Below, piece by piece: positions 54,491 to 63,307 of a stretch of 64,000 bases of DNA (its first letter is position 1; the number at the start of each line of letters is the position of its first letter). A program made the position numbers and the translations under genes. Where the stretch lies: assembly GCA_966211815.1 (NCBI GenBank), contig CBIHOD010000011.1, forward strand, positions 1 to 64,000. The letters run 5' to 3'. The notes under the pieces are model-generated. The model saw only the letters and a program-made list of their open reading frames with translations, was not told the origin of the DNA and did not search any database. The stretch comes from JANPCX01 sp966211815. GTDB taxonomy: Bacteria; Pseudomonadota; Gammaproteobacteria; Burkholderiales; Burkholderiaceae_C.

Positions 54491-54838
54491 ATGAAAACCA
54501 CAGAAACCGGACTCCAATACGAAGACACCGTCGTCGGCGGCGGCGAGGAAGCCCAGGCTGGCCAGGACGTCACCGTGCACTACACCGGCTGGCTCTACAA
54601 GGACGGCGAGAAAGGCTCCAAGTTCGACAGCAGCAAAGACCGCCAGGATCCGTTCTCCTTTAGCCTGGGCGCCGGCATGGTGATCAAGGGTTGGGACCAG
54701 GGCGTGCAGGGCATGAAGGTCGGCGGCACGCGGGTGCTCGTCATCCCGCCCGAGCTGGGCTACGGCGCGCGCGGCGCCGGCGGCGTGATCCCGCCCAACG
54801 CCACGCTGATGTTCGAAGTGGAGCTGCTGGGCGTCTGA
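54491..54838 (+). CDS. FKBP-type peptidyl-prolyl isomerase
   Basis: This 115-residue protein is a single FKBP domain: VTVHYTGWLYKDG, KFDSSKDRQDPFSFSLGAGMVIKGWDQGVQGMKVGG, VIPPELGYGARGAGGVIPPNATLMFEVELL. It has no signal peptide, so it is cytoplasmic. The internal ATG at 54491 has a GAAGGAA ribosome site and gives the expected family N-terminus. Confidence 0.95.
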   Translation: MKTTETGLQYEDTVVGGGEEAQAGQDVTVHYTGWLYKDGEKGSKFDSSKDRQDPFSFSLGAGMVIKGWDQGVQGMKVGGTRVLVIPPELGYGARGAGGVIPPNATLMFEVELLGV

Positions 54839-54874
54839 GCCCCGGCAGGCCGCGGCCGCGAACGGGAACCACCG

Positions 54875-55825
54875 ATGCCGGTGCTCTACGACATCGTCCA
54901 CACCACGGTCTACCGCTACCGCAAGCCGGTGGGCTTCGGCGAGCACCGGGTGATGTTCCGGCCGCGCGAAAGCCACGACCTGCGCGTGCTGGCGACCGAC
55001 CTGCAGGTCGCGCCGAAATCCAGCGTGAGGCTCATCCAGGATCCCCACTCCAATTCGGTGGCCCTGGTGCAGCCGCTGTCCAAGGCCGACGAGCTGCGCA
55101 TCGTCTGCAGCTTCACGATCGAGCACGCCCACACCTACAACCTGGAGCTGCCGCTGTCGCCATCGGCCGAGCTTTTCCCCTTCGCCTACAGCGTGGAGGA
55201 ACGCTTCGACCTGGAGCACTACATGCGCCCGCACTACGACGACCCCAAGGGCGTGCTCAGCGCCTGGGCGCGCCAGTTCATCCGCACCGACGGGCCGACG
55301 CACACCCGGGCCTTGATGGTGGCGATGAACCAGCACATCCGCGAGCACTTCGCCTATGAAGTGCGCGACGAGCAGGGCACCCAGCCGCCCCTGCAGACGC
55401 TGGAGCTGGGCCGCGGCACCTGCCGCGACTTCGCGCTGCTGATGATGGAGGCGCTGCGCCGCCTGGGCGTGGCCACGCGCTTCGTTTCCGGCTACCTCTA
55501 CGACCCGGCGATGGACAAGCCCCCCACGGCCGGGGCCGCGTCGCCCGCCGCGCGCACCGCGCCCGCCCAGGGCGGCTCCGCCCCCGCCACGGCCCCGCCA
55601 ACGGTGCTCGGCGCGGGCTACACCCACGCCTGGCTGCAGGCCTACCTGCCCGGCGCGGGCTGGGTGCCGTTCGACCCGACCAACAACCTGATGGGCGGCA
55701 CCGAGCTGATCCGGGTCGGCGTGGCCCGCGACCCTTCGCTGGCCGCGCCGATCTCCGGCATCTGGTACGGCGAGCGCGACGACTACATCGGGATGACGGT
55801 GCAGGTGACGGTGCGGCGGCGGTAA
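54875..55825 (+). CDS. Transglutaminase-like cysteine protease family protein
   Basis: This 316-residue protein has an N-terminal bacterial transglutaminase-associated domain (YDIVHTTVYRYRKPVGFGEHRVMFRPR) and a transglutaminase core with triad Cys183 (LGRGTCRDFALLMMEAL), His251 (GAGYTHAWLQAYLPG) and Asp267 (VPFDPTNN). A Pro/Ala/Gly-rich insert (about 215-245) lies between the Cys and His parts. It has no signal peptide. Members probably act as proteases or amidases. It is 36 bp after the FKBP gene on the same strand. Confidence 0.88.
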   Translation: MPVLYDIVHTTVYRYRKPVGFGEHRVMFRPRESHDLRVLATDLQVAPKSSVRLIQDPHSNSVALVQPLSKADELRIVCSFTIEHAHTYNLELPLSPSAELFPFAYSVEERFDLEHYMRPHYDDPKGVLSAWARQFIRTDGPTHTRALMVAMNQHIREHFAYEVRDEQGTQPPLQTLELGRGTCRDFALLMMEALRRLGVATRFVSGYLYDPAMDKPPTAGAASPAARTAPAQGGSAPATAPPTVLGAGYTHAWLQAYLPGAGWVPFDPTNNLMGGTELIRVGVARDPSLAAPISGIWYGERDDYIGMTVQVTVRRR

Positions 55826-55926
55826 GGCCGTGCGCCGGCCGGCGTCCCGGCGGCCGATGCCCCTCGGCGGGCACCTGCGGCCCGAACCTGAGAGACTCGC
55901 CGGCTCCCTCCACCCTGCCCTCCCCA

Positions 55927-57174
55927 ATGTCCCCCGCCATCTCCCTCTCCCCTCGCCAGGAGCGCGGCCTGCTGCTGTCGCTGGCCGGCGTGCAGTTCAC
56001 CCACATCGTCGACTTCATGGTGATGATGCCGCTCGGGCCGATGTTCATCGGCCTGTTCCGCATCAGCGACGCGCAGTTCGGCTGGCTGGTGTCGGCCTAC
56101 ACGCTGGCCGCCGGCGTCTTCGGCCTGTTGATGGCGCCCCACGTCGACCGATTCGACCGCAAGCGCCTGCTCCTGGTCGCCTATGCCGGTTTCACGCTGG
56201 CCACTCTGGCTTGCGCTGTCGCGCCGACCTACGCCGTGCTGATGCTCGCCCGCGTGGCGGCGGGCGCCTTCGGCGGCGTGATCGGCGCGATGACGCAGAC
56301 GCTGGTGGGCGACCTCATCCCCTTCGAGCGGCGCGGCCGCGCCATGGGCTTGATCATGGCGTCGTTCTCGCTGTCCACCGTGGCCGGCGTGCCGGCTTCG
56401 CTGTGGCTGGCCGACCGCTGGGGCTGGCACACGCCCTTCGTCGCGATCGGCGCGCTGTCGTCGGTGCTGTGGCTGCTGGCGGCCCGCTTCGTCCCGAGCT
56501 TCCGCGCGCCGCGGCCCCAGGGCGCGGCGCTGTCGGCCTGGGCCCAGCTGCGCGCCGGACTGGCCGAGCGCAACCACTGGCGGGCGTTCGCGCTGTCGGT
56601 GTGCATCGTCGGAGCCGGCATGAGCGTCATCCCCTACATCACGGTGTTCAGCACCTCCAACGTCGGCATCACCAACGCGCAACTGCCCTTGATCTACCTC
56701 GCGGGCGGCGTGGCCACCTTCTTCACTTCGCGTTTCTGGGGCGTGCTGGCCGACCGCCACGGCAAAGTGCGGGTGCTGCGCGGGCTGATCGTCGCGTCGG
56801 CCTTCCCATTGATGGGGCTCACCCAGCTCGGGCCGGCACCGCTGTGGGCCTACCTTTGCGTGACCACCGCCTTCTTCGTCTTCGTCTCGGGCCGCATGGT
56901 GCCGTCGATGGCGCTGATCACCGGCGCGGCGCAGCCGCACCTGCGCGGCACCTTCATGACCCTGCAAGGCTGCATGCAGTCCGTCGGCATGGGCCTGGCG
57001 GCGATGGTGGGCGGCCTGTTCATCGGACGCGACGCGCAGGGCCTGGTCACCGGCTACGGCTGGAACGGTTGCCTGGCGCTGGTGATGAGCGGATTGGCGT
57101 TCTGGCTGGCCGGCAGGGTGCACCTGGTCACGGCCGCCACCAAAGTCGCGTCGGAGAAACCGGCCGCGGTCTGA
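55927..57174 (+). CDS. MFS transporter, drug-exporter-like
   Basis: This 415-residue protein shows the 12-helix major facilitator pattern of DHA1-type exporters. Family-like motifs are visible at the loop between helices 2 and 3 (MAPHVDRFDRKRLLLVAYAG) and in helix 5 (SFSLSTVAGVPASLWLADRWGW). The substrate cannot be read from sequence. It stands alone and ends in a terminator shared with the convergent helicase gene. Confidence 0.85.
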   Translation: MSPAISLSPRQERGLLLSLAGVQFTHIVDFMVMMPLGPMFIGLFRISDAQFGWLVSAYTLAAGVFGLLMAPHVDRFDRKRLLLVAYAGFTLATLACAVAPTYAVLMLARVAAGAFGGVIGAMTQTLVGDLIPFERRGRAMGLIMASFSLSTVAGVPASLWLADRWGWHTPFVAIGALSSVLWLLAARFVPSFRAPRPQGAALSAWAQLRAGLAERNHWRAFALSVCIVGAGMSVIPYITVFSTSNVGITNAQLPLIYLAGGVATFFTSRFWGVLADRHGKVRVLRGLIVASAFPLMGLTQLGPAPLWAYLCVTTAFFVFVSGRMVPSMALITGAAQPHLRGTFMTLQGCMQSVGMGLAAMVGGLFIGRDAQGLVTGYGWNGCLALVMSGLAFWLAGRVHLVTAATKVASEKPAAV

Positions 57175-57194
57175 ACAAAGGCGGCGCCGGAAAA

Positions 57195-57217
57195 AAAGGC
57201 CGCGGATGCGGCCTTTT
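57195..57217. terminator. Bidirectional terminator between MFS and helicase genes
   Basis: A stem AAAGGCCGC / GCGGCCTTT around GGAT is flanked by a run of As on one side and TTTTCC on the other, so it can stop both convergent transcripts. Confidence 0.8.
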
Positions 57218-57252
57218 CCTTTCGAACCGCCGAGGCGGCCGGAGCTTGCCTG

Positions 57253-58920
57253 TCAGCGGTCGAAACCGCCCTGGCGCGAACGCTGCGGCTTGCCCTGGAA
57301 GGCGCCGCCGCCCTTGCCCGCCGGGCGCGGCGAACCGCCTGGGCCGCCACGCGGCGCGAAGCCGGGGGCGCCGCCCGCGGGCCGGTGGCCCGGCGCGCGG
57401 TCGAAAGCCTTGCGGGGCGCGCCGTCGGCTGGCCGGTGGTGGGGCACGAAAGTGCCTTCATTGCGCTTGGTGAACGGCGTTTCGCGACCCGGGTGGATGT
57501 CGCGCGGCGCGGACTCGCGGCGGGGCGCGAAGCCTTCGTCGCGGCGCGGCGCGAAGCCGCCTTCGTGGCGAGGCGCGAAACCGCCGCTGTCATGGCCGCG
57601 GCGGGGGGCGAAACCCTCTTCGCGGCGTGGGCCGAAAGGCTTCTTGTGGCCGCCGAAATCACCCTTGAAGCCCCCGCCCTTTCCGAAGGAAGGCTTGCCG
57701 CCCGGGCGGCCGGCGAAGTCGCCCGAGGGCCGGCCGGCGTGGATGCGCGGCTCAGGCGACTTGGGCTCCAGTCCTTCGATCACCGAGACCGGGATGGGCT
57801 GGGTGGTGAACTGCTGGATGCGGCGGATCATGCCGACGTCCATGCGCTCGCCCAGCGTGACGGCGACGCCGTTGCGGCCGGCGCGGCCGGTCCGGCCGAT
57901 GCGGTGGACGTAGTCTTCCGCCTTCATCGGCAGGCCGTAGTTGATGACGTGGCTGATGGTCGGCACGTCGATGCCGCGGGCGGCCACGTCGGTGGCCACC
58001 AGCACGCGCAGCTGGCGGTTGCGCAGGCCCTGCAGCACGCGGTTGCGGCGGCCCTGCGGCATGCCGCCGTGCAGCGCGGCGGCGCTGTGGCCCATCTCCG
58101 CCAGGCGGTCGGCCAGCGAGTCGGCGTCGCGCTGGGTGCTGGTGAAGACCACGGCCTGCTCCATGTCGCGCTGGGTCAGCAGGTGGTCGAGCAGGGCGTT
58201 CTTGTGGTGGAAGTTGTCGGCCCAGTGCAGGCGCTGCTCGATGTTCTCGTGGGTGTCGGTGTGCGAAGCCACGTCGATGCGCTGCGGGTCGCGCAGCAGG
58301 CTGCGCGCCAGGCTGCCGACATGGCCGGCGAAGGTGGCGCTGAACATCAGGGTCTGCCGTTCGGCCGGCGTGCGCTCGGCGATGGTCTGGATGTCTTCGA
58401 TGAAACCCATGTCGAGCATGCGGTCGGCTTCGTCGAGGACGAGCATCTGCAGGTTGTCGAGCACGGCGCGGCCCGACTGGATGTGGTCGAGCAGGCGGCC
58501 CGGCGTGGAGATGAGGATGTCCAGCGGGCCCATCAGGGCCTTGATCTGCGCCGGGTAGGGCACGCCGCCGACGACGGTCGCCACGCGCAGGCCCTGCACG
58601 TGGCGGCCGTACATCGTGGCCGACTTGGCGACCTGCATCGCCAGCTCGCGGGTGGGGCAAAGAACGAGAACGCGCGGGCCGTAGACCTTGCCCTTCTCGC
58701 GGCGCTTGGTGTTGTCGCCGCGGGCAGCCAGGATGCCGTTCAGCGCGGGCAGCACGAACGAGGCGGTCTTGCCGCTGCCGGTGCTGGCGGAGACCATGAG
58801 GTCCTGGCCTTGCAGGGCGGCGGGGATGGCCTGCGCCTGGACTTCGGTGGCGTTTTCATAACCGGAGTCGGCAACGGCTTTCAACAGGGCGTCATTCAGC
58901 CCGAGGGAGAGGAAACTCAT
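57253..58920 (-). CDS. rhlE: DEAD-box ATP-dependent RNA helicase, RhlE-like
   Basis: This 555-residue helicase has motif I STGSGKT (46-52), Ia PTREL (89-93), Ib TPGR, DEAD at 163-166, SAT at 194-196, and motif VI HRIGRTGRAGR (339-349). The C-terminal tail (about 388-555) is Gly/Arg-rich with imperfect GGFAPRR(D/E)EG repeats (about 428-470), an RNA-binding type of low-complexity tail. It remodels structured RNA, for example in ribosome assembly or at low temperature. The ATG at 58920 is preferred to a TTG one codon upstream. It has a long upstream gap. Confidence 0.93.
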   Translation of the reverse strand: MSFLSLGLNDALLKAVADSGYENATEVQAQAIPAALQGQDLMVSASTGSGKTASFVLPALNGILAARGDNTKRREKGKVYGPRVLVLCPTRELAMQVAKSATMYGRHVQGLRVATVVGGVPYPAQIKALMGPLDILISTPGRLLDHIQSGRAVLDNLQMLVLDEADRMLDMGFIEDIQTIAERTPAERQTLMFSATFAGHVGSLARSLLRDPQRIDVASHTDTHENIEQRLHWADNFHHKNALLDHLLTQRDMEQAVVFTSTQRDADSLADRLAEMGHSAAALHGGMPQGRRNRVLQGLRNRQLRVLVATDVAARGIDVPTISHVINYGLPMKAEDYVHRIGRTGRAGRNGVAVTLGERMDVGMIRRIQQFTTQPIPVSVIEGLEPKSPEPRIHAGRPSGDFAGRPGGKPSFGKGGGFKGDFGGHKKPFGPRREEGFAPRRGHDSGGFAPRHEGGFAPRRDEGFAPRRESAPRDIHPGRETPFTKRNEGTFVPHHRPADGAPRKAFDRAPGHRPAGGAPGFAPRGGPGGSPRPAGKGGGAFQGKPQRSRQGGFDR

Positions 58921-59316
58921 CAAGTTCTTTCAAAAACAGCACGGCACGCCCGCGCGTGAACGCAGGGAACACCACGCCCGGCCTTGCCTGCGAGGGCGGC
59001 GGCCATGGGGGGATATCGCCAGAGAAAGGTTCGACCCCACGGGCCTCGGCATGGGGAGCCGGGGCGGAAGATGGAATGCCGAGAACAGTCAAAGCGACGG
59101 CATCGCCGCCAACCATTCCCGCATGCATCTCAACGAAGTGAGCAGCGTGGGTATCAAAACAGCCGCACCGGTGGCGCTCCAGCAGGGAAGCAGCGCGGTG
59201 GGAGACTCGATGAGGTCAGAGGGGATGAACGATTCGTTGCACACCTAACCGCAACGAACCCGGCATTGTAGCCGGATCCGGGTTTTCACGGAAGCCGCAT
59301 GGGTGCCGGCGTTCGT
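58921..59316. other. Long leader and promoter region of the helicase gene
   Basis: No gene is supported in these 396 bp; short frames exist on the plus strand but lack family similarity. On the minus strand a TACAAT hexamer (complement of 59265-59270) is followed at once by the dyad TTCGTTGC-N10-GCAACGAA (59233-59258). If this is the promoter, the helicase mRNA has a leader of about 330 nt. Confidence 0.5.
59233..59258 (-). promoter_or_regulatory. 8-bp dyad at the presumed transcript start of the helicase gene
   Basis: The arms TTCGTTGC and GCAACGAA, 10 nt apart, lie directly downstream of TACAAT on the minus strand. It could be an operator or a stabilising hairpin at the 5' end of the mRNA. 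Confidence 0.4.
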
Positions 59317-59874
59317 TCATTTCACGAGGAAATGTTCACGGTAATAGGCCAGCTCGTCGATGGATTCCTGGATGTCGGCCAGCGCCGTGTGCGCCTGCGC
59401 CTTCTTGAAGCCGGCCAGGATCTCAGGCTTCCAGCGCTTGGCGAGTTCTTTCAGCGTGCTGACGTCCAGGTTGCGGTAATGGAAGAAGGTTTCCAGTTTG
59501 GGCATGGTGTTGGCGAGGAAGCGGCGGTCCTGGCAGATGCTGTTGCCGCACATCGGCGACTTGCCCGCCGGGACGTACTGCTTCAGGAACTCGATCACCT
59601 GGGCCTGGGCGGCGTCTTCGTCGACGGTCGACGCCTTCACCCGGTCGATCAGGCCGCTCTTGCCGTGGGTGCCTTTGTTCCAGGCGTCCATGGCGTCCAG
59701 CGTGGCGTCGCTCTGGTGGATGGCGAACACCGGGCCCTCGACGCGCACCTGCAGCTGCGGGTCGGTGACGACCACGGCGATCTCGATGATGCGGTCCTTG
59801 TCGGGGAAGAGCCCCGTCATTTCCAGGTCGATCCAGATCAGGTTGTCGTCGCTGCGGGCCAAGGTGTTGGACAT
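59317..59874 (-). CDS. orn: Oligoribonuclease
   Basis: This 185-residue 3'-5' exonuclease degrades short RNA fragments, mainly dinucleotides including pGpG. The DEDDh residues are visible: Asp16 and Glu18 in WIDLEMTGL, Asp in CQDRRFL, and His and Asp in AHTALADI. The ATG at 59874 starts just before the catalytic strand. It lies upstream of the helicase on the same strand and is divergent from the M48 protease. Confidence 0.96.
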   Translation of the reverse strand: MSNTLARSDDNLIWIDLEMTGLFPDKDRIIEIAVVVTDPQLQVRVEGPVFAIHQSDATLDAMDAWNKGTHGKSGLIDRVKASTVDEDAAQAQVIEFLKQYVPAGKSPMCGNSICQDRRFLANTMPKLETFFHYRNLDVSTLKELAKRWKPEILAGFKKAQAHTALADIQESIDELAYYREHFLVK

Positions 59875-60031
59875 GGGGGCTGCCTTCTTCAATCGGGATG
59901 GGTCGTGGGAGGGGCGCATTGTCTCAGGAGCCGGCGCGGGACCGGGAGGACACGCGCATCGACCCCGCATCGTCGCCGATCTTGGCGCGCCGGCCCGCCG
60001 CGGGGCGCGACAAAGCCTAAACTTGCCGCCC

Positions 60032-61327
60032 ATGGAATCCACCGCACTGACCTGGTCTTTCGTGGCGGCGATCGCGCTGTCCACGATGCTGAAGTTCTGG
60101 CTGGCCTCGCGGCAGGTCCGGCACGTCGCCCGCCACCGCGGGCAAGTTCCCGAAGCCTTCGCCGCCACCGTCAGCCTGCAGGCCCACCAGCGCGCGGCCG
60201 ACTACACCCTCGCCAAGGCCCGGTTCGGCATGCTGTCGATGGCCTTCGGCACCGCGGTGCTGCTGGGTTGGACGCTGCTCGGCGGCCTGGACCTGCTCAA
60301 CACCTGGGTCTTCGACGCGGTCCGGCCGCGCTGGGGCGACATGGCGTACCAACTCGCGCTGCTCGCGGCCTTCGCCCTGGCCGGCGGTTTGCTGGACCTG
60401 CCTTTCGAGCTGTATTCCACCTTCCGCATCGAGCAGCGGTTCGGCTTCAACCGCATGACATGGCAGCTGTACCTGGCCGACACGCTCAAGGGCCTGGCCG
60501 TCGGCGCGGCCATCGGCCTGCCGCTGGCCGCGTTGATGCTCTGGATCATGGGCGCCGCCGGCCCGCGCTGGTGGCTTTGGGCCTGGGCCGCCTGGGTGTC
60601 GTTCAACCTCCTGCTGATGGTGGTCTTCCCCACGCTGATCGCGCCGCTGTTCAACAAGTTCGAGCCACTGGCCGATGAAAGCCTGAAAACCCGCGTGCAG
60701 GGCTTGATGCAGCGCTGCGGTTTCGCGGCCAAGGGCTTGTTCGTGATGGACGGCAGCAAGCGCTCGGGCCACGGCAACGCCTACTTCACCGGCCTGGGCG
60801 CGGCCAAGCGCGTCGTTTTCTTCGACACGCTGCTGAGCAAGCTCACGCCGGGGGAAGTGGAGGCGGTGCTGGCGCATGAACTGGGGCATTTCAAGCACCG
60901 GCACGTGACGCAGCGCCTGGTGATGATGTTCGGCGCGAGCCTGGCCGGCTTCGCCCTGCTGGGTTGGCTGTCGAACCAGGCCTGGTTCTACACCGCGCTG
61001 GGCGTGCGGCCCCACCTGGGCGCGCCCAACGATGCCCTGGCGCTGCTGCTGTTCCTGCTCGTGGTGCCGGTCTATGCGAGTTTCGTCTCGCCTTTGACGG
61101 CCCAGTTGTCGCGCAAGCACGAGTTCCAGGCGGACGCCTACGCCTGCGCGCAGGCCGACGGCGCCCAGCTCGCGCAGGCGCTGCTGAAGCTCCACGAGGA
61201 CAACGCGGCCACGCTGACGCCCGACCCCGTGTACGTGCGCTTCTACTATTCGCACCCGCCCGCCTCCGAACGCCTGGCCGCGCTCAAGGCCTGGCGCGGC
61301 GGCAACCCAGCGGCGGCCGGCGCGTGA
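60032..61327 (+). CDS. M48 family metallopeptidase (Ste24-like)
   Basis: This 431-residue membrane zinc protease has several helices and the active-site motif HELGH at 282-286, with the third ligand region EFQADAYA and the C-terminal HPPASERLAAL. The layout is that of Ste24/CAAX-type proteases. In bacteria such enzymes take part in membrane protein quality control. Its stop overlaps the rsgA GTG start by 4 bp. Confidence 0.92.
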   Translation: MESTALTWSFVAAIALSTMLKFWLASRQVRHVARHRGQVPEAFAATVSLQAHQRAADYTLAKARFGMLSMAFGTAVLLGWTLLGGLDLLNTWVFDAVRPRWGDMAYQLALLAAFALAGGLLDLPFELYSTFRIEQRFGFNRMTWQLYLADTLKGLAVGAAIGLPLAALMLWIMGAAGPRWWLWAWAAWVSFNLLLMVVFPTLIAPLFNKFEPLADESLKTRVQGLMQRCGFAAKGLFVMDGSKRSGHGNAYFTGLGAAKRVVFFDTLLSKLTPGEVEAVLAHELGHFKHRHVTQRLVMMFGASLAGFALLGWLSNQAWFYTALGVRPHLGAPNDALALLLFLLVVPVYASFVSPLTAQLSRKHEFQADAYACAQADGAQLAQALLKLHEDNAATLTPDPVYVRFYYSHPPASERLAALKAWRGGNPAAAGA

Positions 61328-62232
61328 CTTCTGGCGGAATCCCCGGCCTGGTGGTGGCCGGCCACGGCCGGCACTACGTGGTGGAAGTGGACGACGGGTC
61401 ACGCCTGACCTGCCATCCGCGCGGCAAGAAAAGCGATTGCGTGGTCGGCGACCGGGTGCTGTTCCTGCCCACCACCGGATCGGGCGAAGAAGGCGTGATC
61501 GAAAGCGTGCTGGAGCGCCGCAACCTGCTGTTCCGCCAGGACGAGTGGAAGACCAAGGCCTTCGCTGCCAACCTCGACCAGATCCTGGTCATGGTGGCCA
61601 GCGAACCCGTCTTCAGCGAAAGCCAGCTCGCCCGCGCGCTGATCGCCGCGGGCAGCGCCGGCATCGAAGCGCGCATCCTGTTGAACAAGTCCGACCTGCC
61701 GTCCATCGAAGCCGCCCGGGCCCGGCTGCGGCCCTATGCCGAGATGGGCTACGACGTGCTGGAGCTGGCCTTGAAGGCCCAGCCCGTGGCCTCGCGCGAG
61801 AAGCTGGCCCCTGTCCTGTCGGGCAAGGCCAGCCTCGTCCTGGGGCCCAGCGGCACCGGCAAGAGCACCTTGATCAACCTGGTCGCACCGGCCGCGCGCG
61901 CCGCGGTGGGCGAGATTTCCCATGCGTTGAATTCGGGTCGCCACACCACGACGCACACCCAGTGGCACTGGATCGACCGGCACGCCGGCTCGGCCCTGAT
62001 CGACTCGCCCGGCTTCCAGGAATTCGGCCTGAGACAGATCGCCGCCGCCGACCTGGCCGACTGGATGCCCGACCTGCGCCTGCACAACGAAGGCTGCAAG
62101 TTCTACAACTGCAGCCACCAGCACGAACCGGGCTGCAGCGTGCGCGCGGCGGTCGAATCGGGGCAGGTCAGCGCTTCGAGGTACAGGATCTACGGGGAAA
62201 TCCTGCAGGAGCTGATGCAGACGCGTTGGTGA
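61324..62232 (+). CDS. rsgA: Ribosome small subunit-dependent GTPase RsgA
   Basis: This 302-residue circularly permuted GTPase assists late 30S maturation. Order of parts: OB fold (residues about 5-70), then G4 NKSD (121-124), G1 GPSGTGKST (174-182), G3 DSPGF, and a C-terminal zinc site (GCKFYNCSHQHEPGC). The start is a GTG at 61324 that overlaps the M48 stop; no ATG exists before the OB fold. Confidence 0.95.
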   Translation: MTSGGIPGLVVAGHGRHYVVEVDDGSRLTCHPRGKKSDCVVGDRVLFLPTTGSGEEGVIESVLERRNLLFRQDEWKTKAFAANLDQILVMVASEPVFSESQLARALIAAGSAGIEARILLNKSDLPSIEAARARLRPYAEMGYDVLELALKAQPVASREKLAPVLSGKASLVLGPSGTGKSTLINLVAPAARAAVGEISHALNSGRHTTTHTQWHWIDRHAGSALIDSPGFQEFGLRQIAAADLADWMPDLRLHNEGCKFYNCSHQHEPGCSVRAAVESGQVSASRYRIYGEILQELMQTRW

Positions 62233-62263
62233 AACCCGCCGCTGGGCGCCTTGGCGGCCGCCG

Positions 62264-63253
62264 TCAAGGTGCGAGATTGGCCAGCGACAACAGGGCCAGC
62301 AGCAGCATCCACAGGATGACCGACCGCCACACCAGCCCCACCACGCTGCTCAAGTGGCCCTGCACCGGCGGCATGCCGGGCGTGGAACCTTCGGCGCCGC
62401 CGATGTCGGCGACCTCGCCGCTGTCGAAAGTCTTGGACCGGTCCGGCGTGACGCCGGGCGCGGCGTGCCCGCCCAGCTGGACACCCACGGCCCCGGCCGC
62501 CGCGGCCAGGATGATCCCTTCGTTGGGATGCTTCCACAGCGCGGCGTCGCGGCGCCAGCAGTTCACCGCTTCCTCGAAGTTGCCGACCACGGCGAAGCCG
62601 AAAGCCGTCATCCGCGACGGCAGGTGGTCGATGGTGCTGAACAGTCGCTGCGACAGCGCCATCAGCCTTTCGTTGGACGCCGCGCCCATCGAACGGTTCT
62701 TGTAGGCCCAGTAACGGCTGGCGAATTCCGTCAACCGGTAGAACACCGCGCCCGCCGGCCCCAGGCCCACGGCCGAGAAGGCGATGAAGCAGAAGAACAC
62801 GCCGAAAACATGGCGGTGCGCGGCCAGCAGCGAATGCTCGATGACGTGGCGCAGCAGCTCGGTGCGCGGCAGCTCGCTGGCGTCGAGGTGGCGCCAGTGG
62901 GACAGCAGCTCGCGCGCGGTGCGCTCGTCGCCGCGCTCCAGCGCGTCGCGGATGTCGGTGAAATAGTGGCTGAACTGGCGGAAACCCAGCGTGACGTAGA
63001 GCACCGCGACATTCCAGAGCAGCGCGAGGATCACGCTGAAGCGCATCAGGCCCCAGAACACCGCGGTGGTGAGCAGCGCGGGCACCAGCGTGGTGATGAG
63101 CCACACCACCCAGGCGTGGTGGTCGCGGCCGGCGTCGAAGTTGCGGCCCGTCCAGCGCATCCAGGCGGTCAGGGCCTCATGGACCACGTTGCGGCGGGGC
63201 AGTGGTTTGAGTTGCTCAATCAGGAGAGCCAGCAATACAGCGAAGAAACTCAT
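62264..63253 (-). CDS. CobD/CbiB family protein
   Basis: This 329-residue inner-membrane protein resembles the CobD/CbiB (and AmpE-like) family: SFFAVLLALLIEQLKPLP at the N-terminus, FIAFSAVGLGPAGAVFYRL, and DHLPSRMTAFGFAVVGNFEEAV. Classical CobD attaches aminopropanol to cobyric acid, but there are no cobalamin genes here. This gene next to rsgA is common in Burkholderiales and may do something else. The ATG at 63253 (MSFFAV) is preferred over an upstream start. Confidence 0.82.
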   Translation of the reverse strand: MSFFAVLLALLIEQLKPLPRRNVVHEALTAWMRWTGRNFDAGRDHHAWVVWLITTLVPALLTTAVFWGLMRFSVILALLWNVAVLYVTLGFRQFSHYFTDIRDALERGDERTARELLSHWRHLDASELPRTELLRHVIEHSLLAAHRHVFGVFFCFIAFSAVGLGPAGAVFYRLTEFASRYWAYKNRSMGAASNERLMALSQRLFSTIDHLPSRMTAFGFAVVGNFEEAVNCWRRDAALWKHPNEGIILAAAAGAVGVQLGGHAAPGVTPDRSKTFDSGEVADIGGAEGSTPGMPPVQGHLSSVVGLVWRSVILWMLLLALLSLANLAP

Positions 63254-63307
63254 GCGTTGCGATGATAGCCGCGACACGCCGTCTTCCGGCCCGGTTTCAG
63301 GCCCGGT

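Noticed and set aside
59051..59248. Short 65-codon plus-strand frame in the helicase leader
   Set aside because: No ribosome site of note and no recognisable family; it overlaps the likely regulatory dyad, so I left it out.
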